Source of the DNA: Bacteroidia bacterium
Lineage (GTDB): Bacteria > Bacteroidota > Bacteroidia > Flavobacteriales > Flavobacteriaceae
Direction of reading: 5' to 3'
Assembly (NCBI GenBank): GCA_030429455.1
Contig: JAUIFC010000004.1
Location: forward strand, 1-64,000
DNA length: 64,000 nucleotides
Shown here: positions 43,095 to 52,090 of the stretch, one piece after another
Layout: each line of letters begins with the position of its first letter
How positions within the stretch are numbered: the first letter of the stretch is position 1
Program-made: the position numbers and the translations under genes
The notes under the pieces: model-generated
What the model was told of the DNA's origin: nothing
Database searches by the model: none
The model's input: only the letters and a program-made list of their open reading frames with translations

Positions 43095-45035
43095 ATGCAA
43101 CGAATTTTTAATTATAAAAAACTGTTTCATCTATTGCTTTCCATCATGCTTATAATGGGTTCAATAGCATGTGAGGGCGAAGAAGCCAAACCTGTTGAAA
43201 ATAACGAAAACCCAACTGATACCCCTCAAAATCCCTCCGTATTTGTTCTAGAAAATCTGGTATCGCCTGAACATTATCCAGGTATAGCTATTTATACTGC
43301 CAATATGGGTAAAGAAAGAAGCACGGAGGTGTATTCCGAATGGGTGATCAGAAAAAGCTCTAATGTGAGTGTAAATTCAGAAATACTGCGAAATGGATTT
43401 AATGCACTGCACAAAATTTCTTTTGATAGAATAGAAAATGCAAACGACTACATGGAATTTGTAATGTCCATTCACGGTAAACTGGTTAACCGCGTTCCCG
43501 TTCCAATTGAGTTTCTTCAAAATTTAGCAGGCATCTCCTTTAGAGCAGTGAGTTTTGAAACGCCAATCATTCTTACACTGGAAGCTTTTTCCATTGATGG
43601 CGTCTTACTAAAAACTGAAGATTTTGAAGTGAATCAAGAAACTATGCAAAATTTTGTAATGCCTATTTCATCTCCTGATTTGCATCATTTTGCTTTTAAA
43701 ATAGATGGAAGCAAACAAAATACTCCAGGATTTTCTGAAGGTGCCATTGGTATAGACGATGTGTATTTAAACAATACCTCAAATACTACTTTTCAACCTC
43801 CTGCCGATGATACACAGTTTATAAACTGGCTAAAAACAGCAAGCTTAAACTATTTTATTTGGAATTATAGAGACGTTGGAGGTGGTCAAGGTGTAGTTAT
43901 CGAAGATGCCTATGATGCGACTGTCGTTTCACTTTCGGGCATAGGGTATGCTTATGGCGCTTATGTAATTGCCGCAGAAGAAAATATAGTAACACCTCAA
44001 GTAGCACGAGAACGTATTTTAGCTATGCTAAAATGGCAGGAAGCGCAAAATTGGTCTAATGGTCTTGAAGGGATTCATGGGTTTCCTTACCATTATTTCG
44101 ATATTAATGGAAATGGTTTATTTAATTCAAGCCCAGAAGCCGTAAGTACTATTGACTGGGCGATGTGTGCTGCAGGAATTAGAACCGTAAAACAAAAATA
44201 TGCTAATGATAGTGAAATTGTTAGCCTTTGCAACACCCTGTTAAACAGACCACAATGGCATGAAACAATTCATGATAATCCTTCGGACACTTACAGGTTC
44301 AACAGAATTACAAAAGGCTTTTCTTCAAGTGGAACAAAAAATGGACAGGTCTGGGCAGATGCATTTTCTGAAGAAACAGATGTCATTTATTTGGAAGCAT
44401 TGGCTTCCGGACAAGTTCCAAATTTAGATTTAAGTAGAATTTATAGAGAACTAAAAAATGGGTTTTATGTCAGCTGGTTTGGAAGTGGTTTTACATACAA
44501 TTGGATGCAACTTTGGACAGGAACTGTGGAGCCCTATAAGACCAATAGTACTTCAGCCTATCTCGTAGATGCAACAACATCCAATACGTCTTTTGGAAAT
44601 AACTACATGGGATTAACAGCATGTGCAACTGTTTCTGAAGTTGAACCCAATGGATTTATCAAATGGAGAAATTATGTTGGTAATCAAGGGTCTTCCGTTT
44701 CAGGAGCGATGTCAAACGAAGTTATTCAAGTTTCACCTGCTCCCTATGGTGCTGTATTGGCTTTACCATTTATTCCAAATGAAGCCATTCAATCTTTAAG
44801 ACAATACGTGGAGCTTGGTTATTACCATCCTCTTTTAGGCTTGCCAGATAACATTAGAATGAGAGATATGCCAAATGGCATAAATGTCCCCGTACCAAAT
44901 TGGAATCCTTACGATCTTAACATTGGAGCTATTTTTCTGGCTATAGAACAGTACCAGCAAAATAGAATTGCCCAGTATTATTTATCCGATCCTAACGCAC
45001 AAAGTGCTCTTAACCAACTCATACAATCTTTTTAA
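43095..45035 (+). CDS. Lipoprotein with PF10091 glycoamylase-like domain (GH144-type candidate)
   Basis: 646 residues with a lipobox (MGSIAC). Residues ~30-235 form a beta-rich domain of carbohydrate-binding type. Residues ~240-630 are the (alpha/alpha)6 PF10091 domain (YFIWNYRDVGGGQGVVIEDAYDATVVSLSGIGYA, GFPYHYFDINGNG, STIDWAMCAAGI, FNNYMGLTACATVSE-like segment, ALPFIPNEAI). In this family GH144 enzymes are endo-beta-1,2-glucanases; others act on other glucans. Surface or periplasmic anchoring is likely. The immediate neighbour of SusD, hence a core enzyme of this locus. Specificity is inferred only. Confidence 0.85.
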   Translation: MQRIFNYKKLFHLLLSIMLIMGSIACEGEEAKPVENNENPTDTPQNPSVFVLENLVSPEHYPGIAIYTANMGKERSTEVYSEWVIRKSSNVSVNSEILRNGFNALHKISFDRIENANDYMEFVMSIHGKLVNRVPVPIEFLQNLAGISFRAVSFETPIILTLEAFSIDGVLLKTEDFEVNQETMQNFVMPISSPDLHHFAFKIDGSKQNTPGFSEGAIGIDDVYLNNTSNTTFQPPADDTQFINWLKTASLNYFIWNYRDVGGGQGVVIEDAYDATVVSLSGIGYAYGAYVIAAEENIVTPQVARERILAMLKWQEAQNWSNGLEGIHGFPYHYFDINGNGLFNSSPEAVSTIDWAMCAAGIRTVKQKYANDSEIVSLCNTLLNRPQWHETIHDNPSDTYRFNRITKGFSSSGTKNGQVWADAFSEETDVIYLEALASGQVPNLDLSRIYRELKNGFYVSWFGSGFTYNWMQLWTGTVEPYKTNSTSAYLVDATTSNTSFGNNYMGLTACATVSEVEPNGFIKWRNYVGNQGSSVSGAMSNEVIQVSPAPYGAVLALPFIPNEAIQSLRQYVELGYYHPLLGLPDNIRMRDMPNGINVPVPNWNPYDLNIGAIFLAIEQYQQNRIAQYYLSDPNAQSALNQLIQSF

Positions 45036-45050
45036 TCAATAAAAAATCAT

Positions 45051-46151
45051 ATGAAAACGAAATTGAAATTATTTACACTTTTTATAGCGGTTTCTACGCT
45101 TATAAATTGTAGTGAAAATGACGAACCAAACGTCGAGATTTTTTTTGATCCAGACGTTAGCACGCCAAATACCAACATTGGCCAAACGGTGACGTTTACA
45201 GACTATTCAACTGGTGTTCAATCCAGACTATGGACATTTCCAAGTGGAACGCCTTCAACATCAACAGAGCGTGAAGTAGATGTTCAATTTTCCGATGTCG
45301 GTTTGATAAACTGTACCATCGAAAACACCTTTATTGATGGCATCACAGAAACCAAAAGTGTTTTTGTACAAGTCGGAAGCGGACTCATTAATTATGATGT
45401 TTCTGCAATAAAGGTCGATGCCGGAGAGACCATCACTTTTACGGATAATTCTAATAGTGTAGAGTCCAGAACCTGGACATTCCCTGGTGGAACACCCGAA
45501 ACATCAAGCGATGCTCAAGTAGATGTTGTCTTTAATCAAGAAGGTCCGGTAACTTGTGATTTAGAAGTCACATTTGCAAACGGAATCACCGATGCTCAGG
45601 AAATTGAAATACAAATTGGTAATGAAAAATACCCTAGAAATGTATTCAGTTTTGAAGATCTAGAAATCGCAGCGAATGTATGGCAAGCTTGGATTTCCAA
45701 TGGTACAGACGATATGGTCTTTAGTATTGAAAATGAACCAGGTATGGGAGCTAATGAAACGAATGGTTTTGCTAAAATAGTTATCAATGCAGGTGGCGTC
45801 GAATCTCAATTATTCACAAAAGGTGTTGAAGGCTTTCCAAATGCGACGTTAGAAAGTTTTAAAACCTACGAGTTCAGTTTTTGGATAAAAAGTGAGGACT
45901 ATAATGTCGTTACTGCTGCGGAAGTTAGCAACGAAAGTGAATTTCAAAACTGGTACAACTTTGCATGGTACAGCCCTATTCCAGAAGTAGGAAGCGATTG
46001 GTCGTTTAAAACCATCACTTTTCAAACAGGCGACTTATCTCAGATTTACGCTGAAGGAACCGCTAATAACGCCTGGACACAATTCAAGTTCATTCAACCT
46101 GGACCTGGTATCATCTATATCGATGAAATTTCACTAAAAGAAATCAACTAA
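45051..46151 (+). CDS. Surface glycan-binding lipoprotein with two PKD domains
   Basis: 366 residues: lipoprotein signal (FIAVSTLINC), two PKD-like domains (~30-110 and ~115-195) sharing VTFTDYSTGVQSRLWTFPSGTP / ITFTDNSNSVESRTWTFPGGTP, then a ~165-residue jelly-roll carbohydrate-binding-like domain (FSFEDLEIAANVWQAWI, YEFSFWIKSED, GPGIIYIDEISLKEIN). Such PKD-plus-CBM lipoproteins replace SusE/SusF as surface glycan-binding proteins in marine loci (for example with laminarin). Non-catalytic. Confidence 0.85.
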   Translation: MKTKLKLFTLFIAVSTLINCSENDEPNVEIFFDPDVSTPNTNIGQTVTFTDYSTGVQSRLWTFPSGTPSTSTEREVDVQFSDVGLINCTIENTFIDGITETKSVFVQVGSGLINYDVSAIKVDAGETITFTDNSNSVESRTWTFPGGTPETSSDAQVDVVFNQEGPVTCDLEVTFANGITDAQEIEIQIGNEKYPRNVFSFEDLEIAANVWQAWISNGTDDMVFSIENEPGMGANETNGFAKIVINAGGVESQLFTKGVEGFPNATLESFKTYEFSFWIKSEDYNVVTAAEVSNESEFQNWYNFAWYSPIPEVGSDWSFKTITFQTGDLSQIYAEGTANNAWTQFKFIQPGPGIIYIDEISLKEIN

Positions 46152-46191
46152 ACATTTAATTATAATTTACTAAATACAAATACTATAGTCT

Positions 46192-47853
46192 ATGAAAACA
46201 ATTACTTTCAATCTTATGGTACTGGCAGTTATGCTGTTATCATTTTCTGGTCAATCACAAACTTATGTTTACGACGACAATGTAAACTCTGGCATTTTTT
46301 TTCAAGGAACCGATGGTGCTGAAGTGGCAAATCCTATTTCGGATAGTGTAAACAGCAGCTCAACTTGTGCCATGTCTTCCACAGATGGCAACTGGCAACA
46401 AATTCAATTTTTTCCAAATATTTCAGTTTCTACAGGAGATAAGTTTTATTTCTCTGTGTATAATCCTAACAATGTTGGTCCTGGGCAAATTCAGTTTGAA
46501 TATGCTTCAGCGCCTGGAGTTTGGCAATATGGCGGCGATGTTTCTTATGATTCTAATGCAGCAAATGGCTGGATAGAACACAATGTTAATTTAAATAGTC
46601 ATGCAGGCGAGGTGATCAATAAAATTATATTTATGCCAGCAGGAAACAATTCGTCTAGTGTTTATGTTGATAATATTTATGTGCATACCGAATCCATAAT
46701 AAATCCGCCTTCTGGACCAACTTATGTGTATAACGACAATGTGTCTTCTGGAATTTTCTTCGAATCTACTAATGGTGGTGAAGTGGCTAACCCTGTTTCA
46801 GATGACGTAAATTCCAGTGCCAATTGTGCATTTTCTGGTACTGATAATCCATTCCCTTGGTTAGAAATTCAATTTTTTCCAACTCCAAGCTACACTCCAG
46901 TTTCTGGGGACAAATTGTTCTTTTCTGTTTATAACCCTAATGCTTCACCTGGTGCACAAATACAGTTTAACTCTGGAGCATTTTTTGGAGGGAATGTTAC
47001 TTATGATGCCACGAACACGACAGGTTGGGTGGAATACAGCATAGACCTCGATGATGAAATTGGTAACGAAATTACACAGGTTGTCATTTTTCCAACAGAA
47101 GGGACTTCAATAGGTGTATATTTAGATAATATTTATTTTCACAACGAATCTGTCCTTTCTCCACCTTCTTCTGGAACAACATATGTTTATAACGAAGATG
47201 TGTCTTCAGGTATTTTTTTCGAATCTACCAATGGTGGTGAAGTGGCAAACCCTGTATCAGATGCTGTAAATTCAAGTGCTAATTGTGCATTTTCTGGAAC
47301 CGATAATCCTTTTCCGTGGTTAGAACTTCAATTTTTTCCTACACCGGCTTATACTCCAGTTGCAGGAGATAAATTGTTCTTTTCCATTTACAATCCAAAC
47401 TCTTCTCCTGGTGCTCAAATTCAATTTAACTCTGGCGCATTTTTTGGAGGGAACGTCACTTACGATGCCAACAATACAACCGGTTGGGTGGAATACAGCA
47501 TTGACCTTGATGACGAAATTGGAAGCCAAATAACACAAATTATACTCTATCCTACCGAAGGTACAAATATTGGTGTCTATATCGATAATATCTATTTTTC
47601 TAATTCATCGGTTTTAAGTGTTGAAAATTCAGCTTTTGTTGAAGAAGGTATATTCATAAATCAAGAAGGAGTAGTAAATTTTGAAAGATCTCAAAATGGT
47701 ACAGAATTGTATGTTTTTGACATCACTGGACGTTTAATTTTTAACGAAGTTATCAATGGGAAAACTTCTGAAAATACATTAAACAAAAGAGGAATTTACA
47801 TTGTAAAAGCAGCTAATGAACATGGAATAACGACTAAGAAGTTAGGTTTTTAA
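46192..47853 (+). CDS. T9SS-secreted protein with three tandem CBM-like repeats
   Basis: 553 residues: signal peptide (ending SGQSQ), three repeats of ~150 residues beginning TYVYNDNVSSGIFFES and ending YLDNIYFHNES, and a C-terminal T9SS sorting domain (LYVFDITGRLIFNEV, GIYIVKAANEHGITTKKLGF). Each repeat has the pattern of a jelly-roll carbohydrate-binding module (FFPTPSYTPVSGDKLFFSVYNPN, GWVEYSIDLDDEIGNEITQVV). Repeats 2 and 3 are almost identical, repeat 1 is divergent. Predicted secreted, multivalent glycan-binding protein of this locus. Confidence 0.8.
   Translation: MKTITFNLMVLAVMLLSFSGQSQTYVYDDNVNSGIFFQGTDGAEVANPISDSVNSSSTCAMSSTDGNWQQIQFFPNISVSTGDKFYFSVYNPNNVGPGQIQFEYASAPGVWQYGGDVSYDSNAANGWIEHNVNLNSHAGEVINKIIFMPAGNNSSSVYVDNIYVHTESIINPPSGPTYVYNDNVSSGIFFESTNGGEVANPVSDDVNSSANCAFSGTDNPFPWLEIQFFPTPSYTPVSGDKLFFSVYNPNASPGAQIQFNSGAFFGGNVTYDATNTTGWVEYSIDLDDEIGNEITQVVIFPTEGTSIGVYLDNIYFHNESVLSPPSSGTTYVYNEDVSSGIFFESTNGGEVANPVSDAVNSSANCAFSGTDNPFPWLELQFFPTPAYTPVAGDKLFFSIYNPNSSPGAQIQFNSGAFFGGNVTYDANNTTGWVEYSIDLDDEIGSQITQIILYPTEGTNIGVYIDNIYFSNSSVLSVENSAFVEEGIFINQEGVVNFERSQNGTELYVFDITGRLIFNEVINGKTSENTLNKRGIYIVKAANEHGITTKKLGF
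46722..47640 (+). repeat. Tandem 459-bp repeat inside the T9SS protein gene
   Basis: Two adjacent copies (about 46722-47180 and 47181-47640) encode repeats 2 and 3, offset by exactly 153 codons and nearly identical in protein; DNA differs mostly at third codon positions. A recent in-frame duplication. Confidence 0.75.
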
Positions 47854-47962
47854 TTTACATATATTTGATATTAACTTCTTTATAAGTTATTGATTAACAA
47901 TAAACACCTTCCTTAATCCTCCCTTACTTCTACTAAGCTGAGTACAAGTTTGGGAGGAAACG

Positions 47963-47974
47963 GAAACCGGTTTC
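47963..47974. promoter_or_regulatory. Candidate LacI-family operator
   Basis: GAAACCGGTTTC is a perfect 12-bp palindrome with the CCGG centre seen in GntR/LacI-family operators. It lies 83 bp upstream of the glycoside hydrolase start, next to CCTCCC and GGGAGG segments (47918 and 47952) that could pair. No LacI-type regulator is present in the window. Confidence 0.4.
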
Positions 47975-48056
47975 AAATTTCCAATAGAGGAGATTATCGG
48001 GGTGTTCATTATGACAATAACGGACTTTTCTTTTACCAAAAAAAAAAAATTATACT

Positions 48057-49709
48057 ATGAAGTATCTTAAAATTCTATGCGCTTTTTTGTTCATTTTCAG
48101 TTCCATGCAAGCACAAGAGAGCATCCCATATCTCTCCATAAAAGGAACAGCCACTCAACTCATGGTAGATGATCAGCCGTTTCTAATGATTGCAGGCGAA
48201 GTTCATAATTCTTCTGCATCTACGGTCGAATACATGACGCCATTGTTTCCAACCTTGAAAGAGATGAACTTAAATTCGGTATTTGTAACATTGGCTTGGG
48301 AACAATTCGAACCAGAGGAAGGCGTTTATGATTATACTTTGGTAGATGCTATTCTAAAAAATGCCAGAGAAAACAACTTAAAAGTTGCGTTATTATGGTT
48401 TGCTTCTTGGAAAAATGGTGAATCTAGTTATACACCACTTTGGGTGAAAAAGGATACTAAACGTTTCTTTAGAGTAAAAACGAAAGAAGGTCTTGAGATT
48501 GAAACCATGTCTCCATTCTGTACAGCAACGAAAGAAGCCGATGCCAAGGCCTTCACTGCACTTATGACATATCTTAAAAAGGTAGACAAAGAGCGCACAG
48601 TGATACTTATGCAACCTCAAAACGAAGTTGGGATGTTTCAGGATATAGATTACAATAAAGAGTCTTTAAAAAATTATGAAAAAGATGTTCCCAAAACCTT
48701 AATGACATATCTCCAAAAGAACAAGAACAGTCTTGATAATTATGTCAAGACTGCATGGGAAAAGCAAGGTTATAAGAAAAAAGGCTCTTGGAAAGAAGTA
48801 TTTGGCGATACACCAGAAGGAAAAACATTTTTTACTACTTGGGAATACGCAACATATATCAATTATATCGCGGAAAAAGGAAGAGCTGTTTACAATTTGC
48901 CTATGATGGTTAATGCTTGGATTGTTCAACAACCTAATGATTTGCCTGGTGTTTATCCTAACGGTGGACCAGTTTCAAGGGTGATAGACATCTGGAAGGC
49001 TGCAGCTCCTTCCATAGATATTCAGTCACCCGATATTTATTTGCCAAACTTCAAAGAAATTGTAGCCATGTACCATAGGGAAGATAATCCATTATTAGTC
49101 CCTGAATCGACTTCGGAAGTTGGCAGAGCTTATTATGCTTTTGGTGAACACGACGCTATATGTTATTCGCCATTTGGAATCGAAGATGCTTCAAATGATT
49201 TTTTATTTAAAAAATCTTACGCCGTTTTAAACGAAATTCAGCATTTGATTAAAGATTATCAAGGGACAGGTAAAATGCACGGTATTCTTCAGGAAGGAGA
49301 CGAAACCTATAGAGATTTATACATGGGCGATTACAAAGTTAAAGTGATGTACGAAAAACCAAATGAACCTTCTTTCGGAATTGTTATTCAGACTGAAGAC
49401 GATGAATTTATCGTTGCCGGAATGAACTTAAGTGTTTACTTTACTTCAGAAGTTAAAGGAAAAATTGGCTATATCGGTCAGGTTTATGAAGGGAGGTTTG
49501 ACGACGAAAACTTTGTGCCTACAAGAATGATGAATGGAGACGAAACTTATCATAATTCTAGACTACGAGTTTTCGGTAGATTATTTACATCTTCAGAAAA
49601 ACTTGAAAAAACTGAAAAAAAAGAAGGCGATCCTGATGCTTATTCACCGGCGACACAAAAGTCTATTATTACGCCAGGTATTTATAAAGTAATTGTATAT
49701 CAACGATAA
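48057..49709 (+). CDS. GH35/GH42-like glycoside hydrolase (DUF5597 family)
   Basis: 550 residues with a signal peptide (MKYLKILCAFLFIFSSMQAQ). TIM barrel of the GH-A clan: FLMIAGEVHNSSASTVEY, LAWEQFEPEEGVYDYT; acid/base candidate E190 in QPQNEVG, nucleophile candidate E350 in VPESTSE, and a DUF5597-type C-terminal beta domain (FGIVIQTEDDEFIVAGMNLSVYF, GRLF). Related proteins are annotated beta-galactosidase, but the activity of this branch may be beta-glucosidase-like or other. It is the last gene of the polysaccharide locus, with its own upstream region, so it may have a separate promoter. Confidence 0.85.
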   Translation: MKYLKILCAFLFIFSSMQAQESIPYLSIKGTATQLMVDDQPFLMIAGEVHNSSASTVEYMTPLFPTLKEMNLNSVFVTLAWEQFEPEEGVYDYTLVDAILKNARENNLKVALLWFASWKNGESSYTPLWVKKDTKRFFRVKTKEGLEIETMSPFCTATKEADAKAFTALMTYLKKVDKERTVILMQPQNEVGMFQDIDYNKESLKNYEKDVPKTLMTYLQKNKNSLDNYVKTAWEKQGYKKKGSWKEVFGDTPEGKTFFTTWEYATYINYIAEKGRAVYNLPMMVNAWIVQQPNDLPGVYPNGGPVSRVIDIWKAAAPSIDIQSPDIYLPNFKEIVAMYHREDNPLLVPESTSEVGRAYYAFGEHDAICYSPFGIEDASNDFLFKKSYAVLNEIQHLIKDYQGTGKMHGILQEGDETYRDLYMGDYKVKVMYEKPNEPSFGIVIQTEDDEFIVAGMNLSVYFTSEVKGKIGYIGQVYEGRFDDENFVPTRMMNGDETYHNSRLRVFGRLFTSSEKLEKTEKKEGDPDAYSPATQKSIITPGIYKVIVYQR

Positions 49710-49839
49710 ATGGAAGAACTTTAAGTTTTGCATAATTCATATTTACCATATAATGTGTTACTAATTTATGTTTAGTAATACATTGAAAAGCAATGCTTTA
49801 TTATCATAATAACAGTTTAATTTTACAGATTTTAAGTTC

Positions 49840-49874
49840 AAAAAGGATTCAAAAATTTATTTTGAGTCCTTTTT
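49840..49874. terminator. Bidirectional terminator after polysaccharide locus
   Basis: A 15-bp stem (left 49840-49854, right 49860-49874) with one G-U pair, A-rich left and T-rich right ends. It overlaps the stop codon region of the small minus-strand gene next to it, so it can serve both sides. Confidence 0.8.
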
Positions 49875-49973
49875 GTCTTTTTTATTCAATTTGTATAACA
49901 GATAAGCAAAACCAGCTAAGAAATGTATAATTATAACTGCAGCGACGATATAGATTGTGGTATTGGATTGCAT
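49857..49973 (-). CDS. Small membrane peptide (38 residues)
   Basis: MQSNTTIYIVAAVIIIHFLA opens a single membrane helix, followed by the short basic tail YKLNKKDKKDSK. ATG start, stop inside the bidirectional terminator. Positive-inside topology is clear. Not long enough to assign; similar short membrane peptides are common next to polysaccharide genes in this group. Confidence 0.45.
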   Translation of the reverse strand: MQSNTTIYIVAAVIIIHFLAGFAYLLYKLNKKDKKDSK

Positions 49974-50752
49974 GAGGTTCTGTTTTACATTATGCAGACA
50001 ACGATTAAAATATTCAGGTCAAAAATTATTTTCAAAACATGTTATCAACAGTATAAATATACATCATTATTTATTTAATTTTTTAAAAATATTTATTTTG
50101 ATTATTATGGTGTGTTAATAGGTAGAATAACTTTTCCTTCACGAATTTGGTTTTTTCATTTACATAAAAATATCAGGAGATATTAACCTAATGCTCAGTT
50201 TTATTTATGTTGGTTTTAATGATTTAGAGGAGTTATTCACATTTGTTGATAAAGTTATTTTTGATAACTGTAAAATAATTTGAATTAAATAGTCCTGTGT
50301 ATAACTAAAAGCTTTTCGTGAACATATTTTTTTTAAATACTAAAATCTATCCTTTGTTGTCATTGAAAGTTTTATATCAGGAATAATTTTGGTTAAAAGC
50401 AAATTATTTGAGCTTTATTTGGATTTTTATTTTCAACAATTGTTTAATGACGTAATTATCTATTAATCAAATATTTATATTATTTAGTTTACATTCAATT
50501 AACATTGAGTTAATTTACTGATAATCAATAGAAATGTATTATTCATGTCACTATCAAGTCAAATTTATTTTATTTGAATATTGTAATATCCATTCACAGG
50601 CATATAAAAATTGAATTATACGATAACTTTTTTTTTGAATATAAAGGTAAACTATCGACCTTGACTTTAATTGTACTGTTAACAAAATAGTCATCGGGAT
50701 TATCATTCGTTATTACTGTTCATTTCGTTATTTTTGTATAAAACACTACATC
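49974..50752. other. Long gene-free AT-rich region, candidate replication-origin segment
   Basis: The longest gene-free stretch in the window. It holds two exact TTATNCACA DnaA-type boxes (50233-50241 plus strand; 50296-50304 minus strand) and two one-mismatch TTATCAACA boxes (50042-50050 plus; 50244-50252 minus). An extreme AT tract at ~50066-50106 could be an unwinding element. Two parS-like sites lie 6-8 kb downstream. Suggestive only: exact boxes also occur by chance in coding DNA nearby. Confidence 0.35.
50729..50736 (+). promoter_or_regulatory. rpiB promoter -7 element
   Basis: TATTTTTG fits TAnnTTTG; 16 bases separate it from the rpiB ATG. Confidence 0.5.
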
Positions 50753-51184
50753 ATGAAAATTTCTATAGGCAACGATCACGCAGGAACTTCTTACAAAAAT
50801 GAAATAGTAAATGCTTTGCACAAAGCTGGACACGAAGTTACCAATCATGGCACGGACTCAGACGCTTCGGTTGATTATCCAGATTTTATTCATCCTGTTG
50901 CCAACGATGTTGAACAGGAAAGTGCAGATTTTGGAATCATAATCTGTGGAAGCGGTAATGGTGCTAGTATGACGGCAAACAAACATCAAGGCATTCGTTC
51001 TGCATTATGTTGGAATAACGAATTGGTAGAATTGGCTAGACAACATAACAATGCGAATATATTAAGTATTCCAGCCAGATTTGTTTCTGTTCAACAGGCT
51101 TTAAAGTTTGTGGATTTATTTTTAAATACACCATTCGAAGGTGGTCGACATGAACGACGTGTCAATAAGATTGGCTGTTCATAA
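50753..51184 (+). CDS. rpiB: Ribose-5-phosphate isomerase B
   Basis: 143 residues. RpiB/LacAB family fold: ISIGNDHAGTSYKNEIV, DYPDFIHPVANDV, the catalytic-loop IICGSGNGASMTANK with the conserved cysteine, and later HERRVNKI. It interconverts ribose 5-phosphate and ribulose 5-phosphate in the pentose phosphate pathway. The first of a long run of plus-strand genes; 10 bp before the CDF gene. Confidence 0.95.
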   Translation: MKISIGNDHAGTSYKNEIVNALHKAGHEVTNHGTDSDASVDYPDFIHPVANDVEQESADFGIIICGSGNGASMTANKHQGIRSALCWNNELVELARQHNNANILSIPARFVSVQQALKFVDLFLNTPFEGGRHERRVNKIGCS

Positions 51185-51194
51185 ACAATAGGTT

Positions 51195-52088
51195 TTGACT
51201 CATCAGCATTCTATTTCGTCAGAAAAAAAACTCCTATTTAGTATTGTTCTGAATATTGCCATTACACTTTCTCAGGTTATTGGCGGCATTTGGAGCGGTA
51301 GTTTAGCATTGCTTTCAGATGCTTTGCATAATTTTACCGATGTTATTTCATTGATAATAAGTTATATCGCTTCAATTTTCTCAAGGAAAAATGCGTCGGT
51401 AGAACGAACGTTTGGTTTTAAACGTGCCGAAATAGTGGCGGCTTTTGTCAATGCATTGAGTCTTATCGTCATTTCAATCATTCTGGTTATAGAGGCGATT
51501 GAACGGCTAATAACTCCACAGGAGATTGAATCGAATATGGTAATTATCCTTTCAATTGTTGCAATTATTGGAAATGGTTTAAGTGTCCTTTTATTGCATG
51601 GCGACAGTTCTAAGAATATGAATATGAAGTCTGTCTACTTGCACCTGTTTTCAGACATGTTGGCTTCTGTAGCTGTCCTTATAGGTGGTTTATTAATGAA
51701 GTATTATCAGCTGTTTTGGACCGATAGTTTATTAACACTACTTATCGCGGCTTATTTATTGTACATGAGTTGGGATTTGTTGCAAAAGTCATTTAAAGTT
51801 ATGATGTTATTTACGCCAAATGACATCAACATCAACGAAATTTCAAATACGATAAATTCTAAAAGAAATGTGACTAAGCTTCATCACGTTCATGTTTGGC
51901 AATTAAATGAACAAGAAGTACATTTAGAAGCGCATATTCTTTTAGCTAAAGATTTATCTATTTCTCAATTTGAAATTGTCCTTCAAGAGATACGAAAAGA
52001 GTTAAAAGAATTGTATGGCATCAATCATGTCACCATTCAGCCTGAATTTTTAAGTAACGATCCAAAAGATACCATAGTTCAAGATTAG
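51195..52088 (+). CDS. Cation diffusion facilitator (CDF) metal exporter
   Basis: 297 residues, probably starting at a TTG (51195, MTHQHSISS) since no ATG fits. Six membrane helices; metal-site motifs LLSDALHNFTDVISL (helix 2) and LHLFSDMLASVAVLIGG (helix 5) hold the DxxxH/D pairs typical of CzcD/ZitB; the cytoplasmic C-terminal domain has HHVHVWQLNEQEVHLEAHILL. It exports Zn2+ or similar divalent cations by proton antiport. The spacing from rpiB suggests co-transcription. Confidence 0.93.
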   Translation: MTHQHSISSEKKLLFSIVLNIAITLSQVIGGIWSGSLALLSDALHNFTDVISLIISYIASIFSRKNASVERTFGFKRAEIVAAFVNALSLIVISIILVIEAIERLITPQEIESNMVIILSIVAIIGNGLSVLLLHGDSSKNMNMKSVYLHLFSDMLASVAVLIGGLLMKYYQLFWTDSLLTLLIAAYLLYMSWDLLQKSFKVMMLFTPNDININEISNTINSKRNVTKLHHVHVWQLNEQEVHLEAHILLAKDLSISQFEIVLQEIRKELKELYGINHVTIQPEFLSNDPKDTIVQD

Positions 52089-52090
52089 TT

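Noticed and set aside
46455-46733. Two exact DnaA-box 9-mers (TGTGTATAA at 46455 and 46725)
   Set aside because: They lie in coding DNA and encode the repeated VYN residues of the T9SS protein; they show that single boxes arise by chance.
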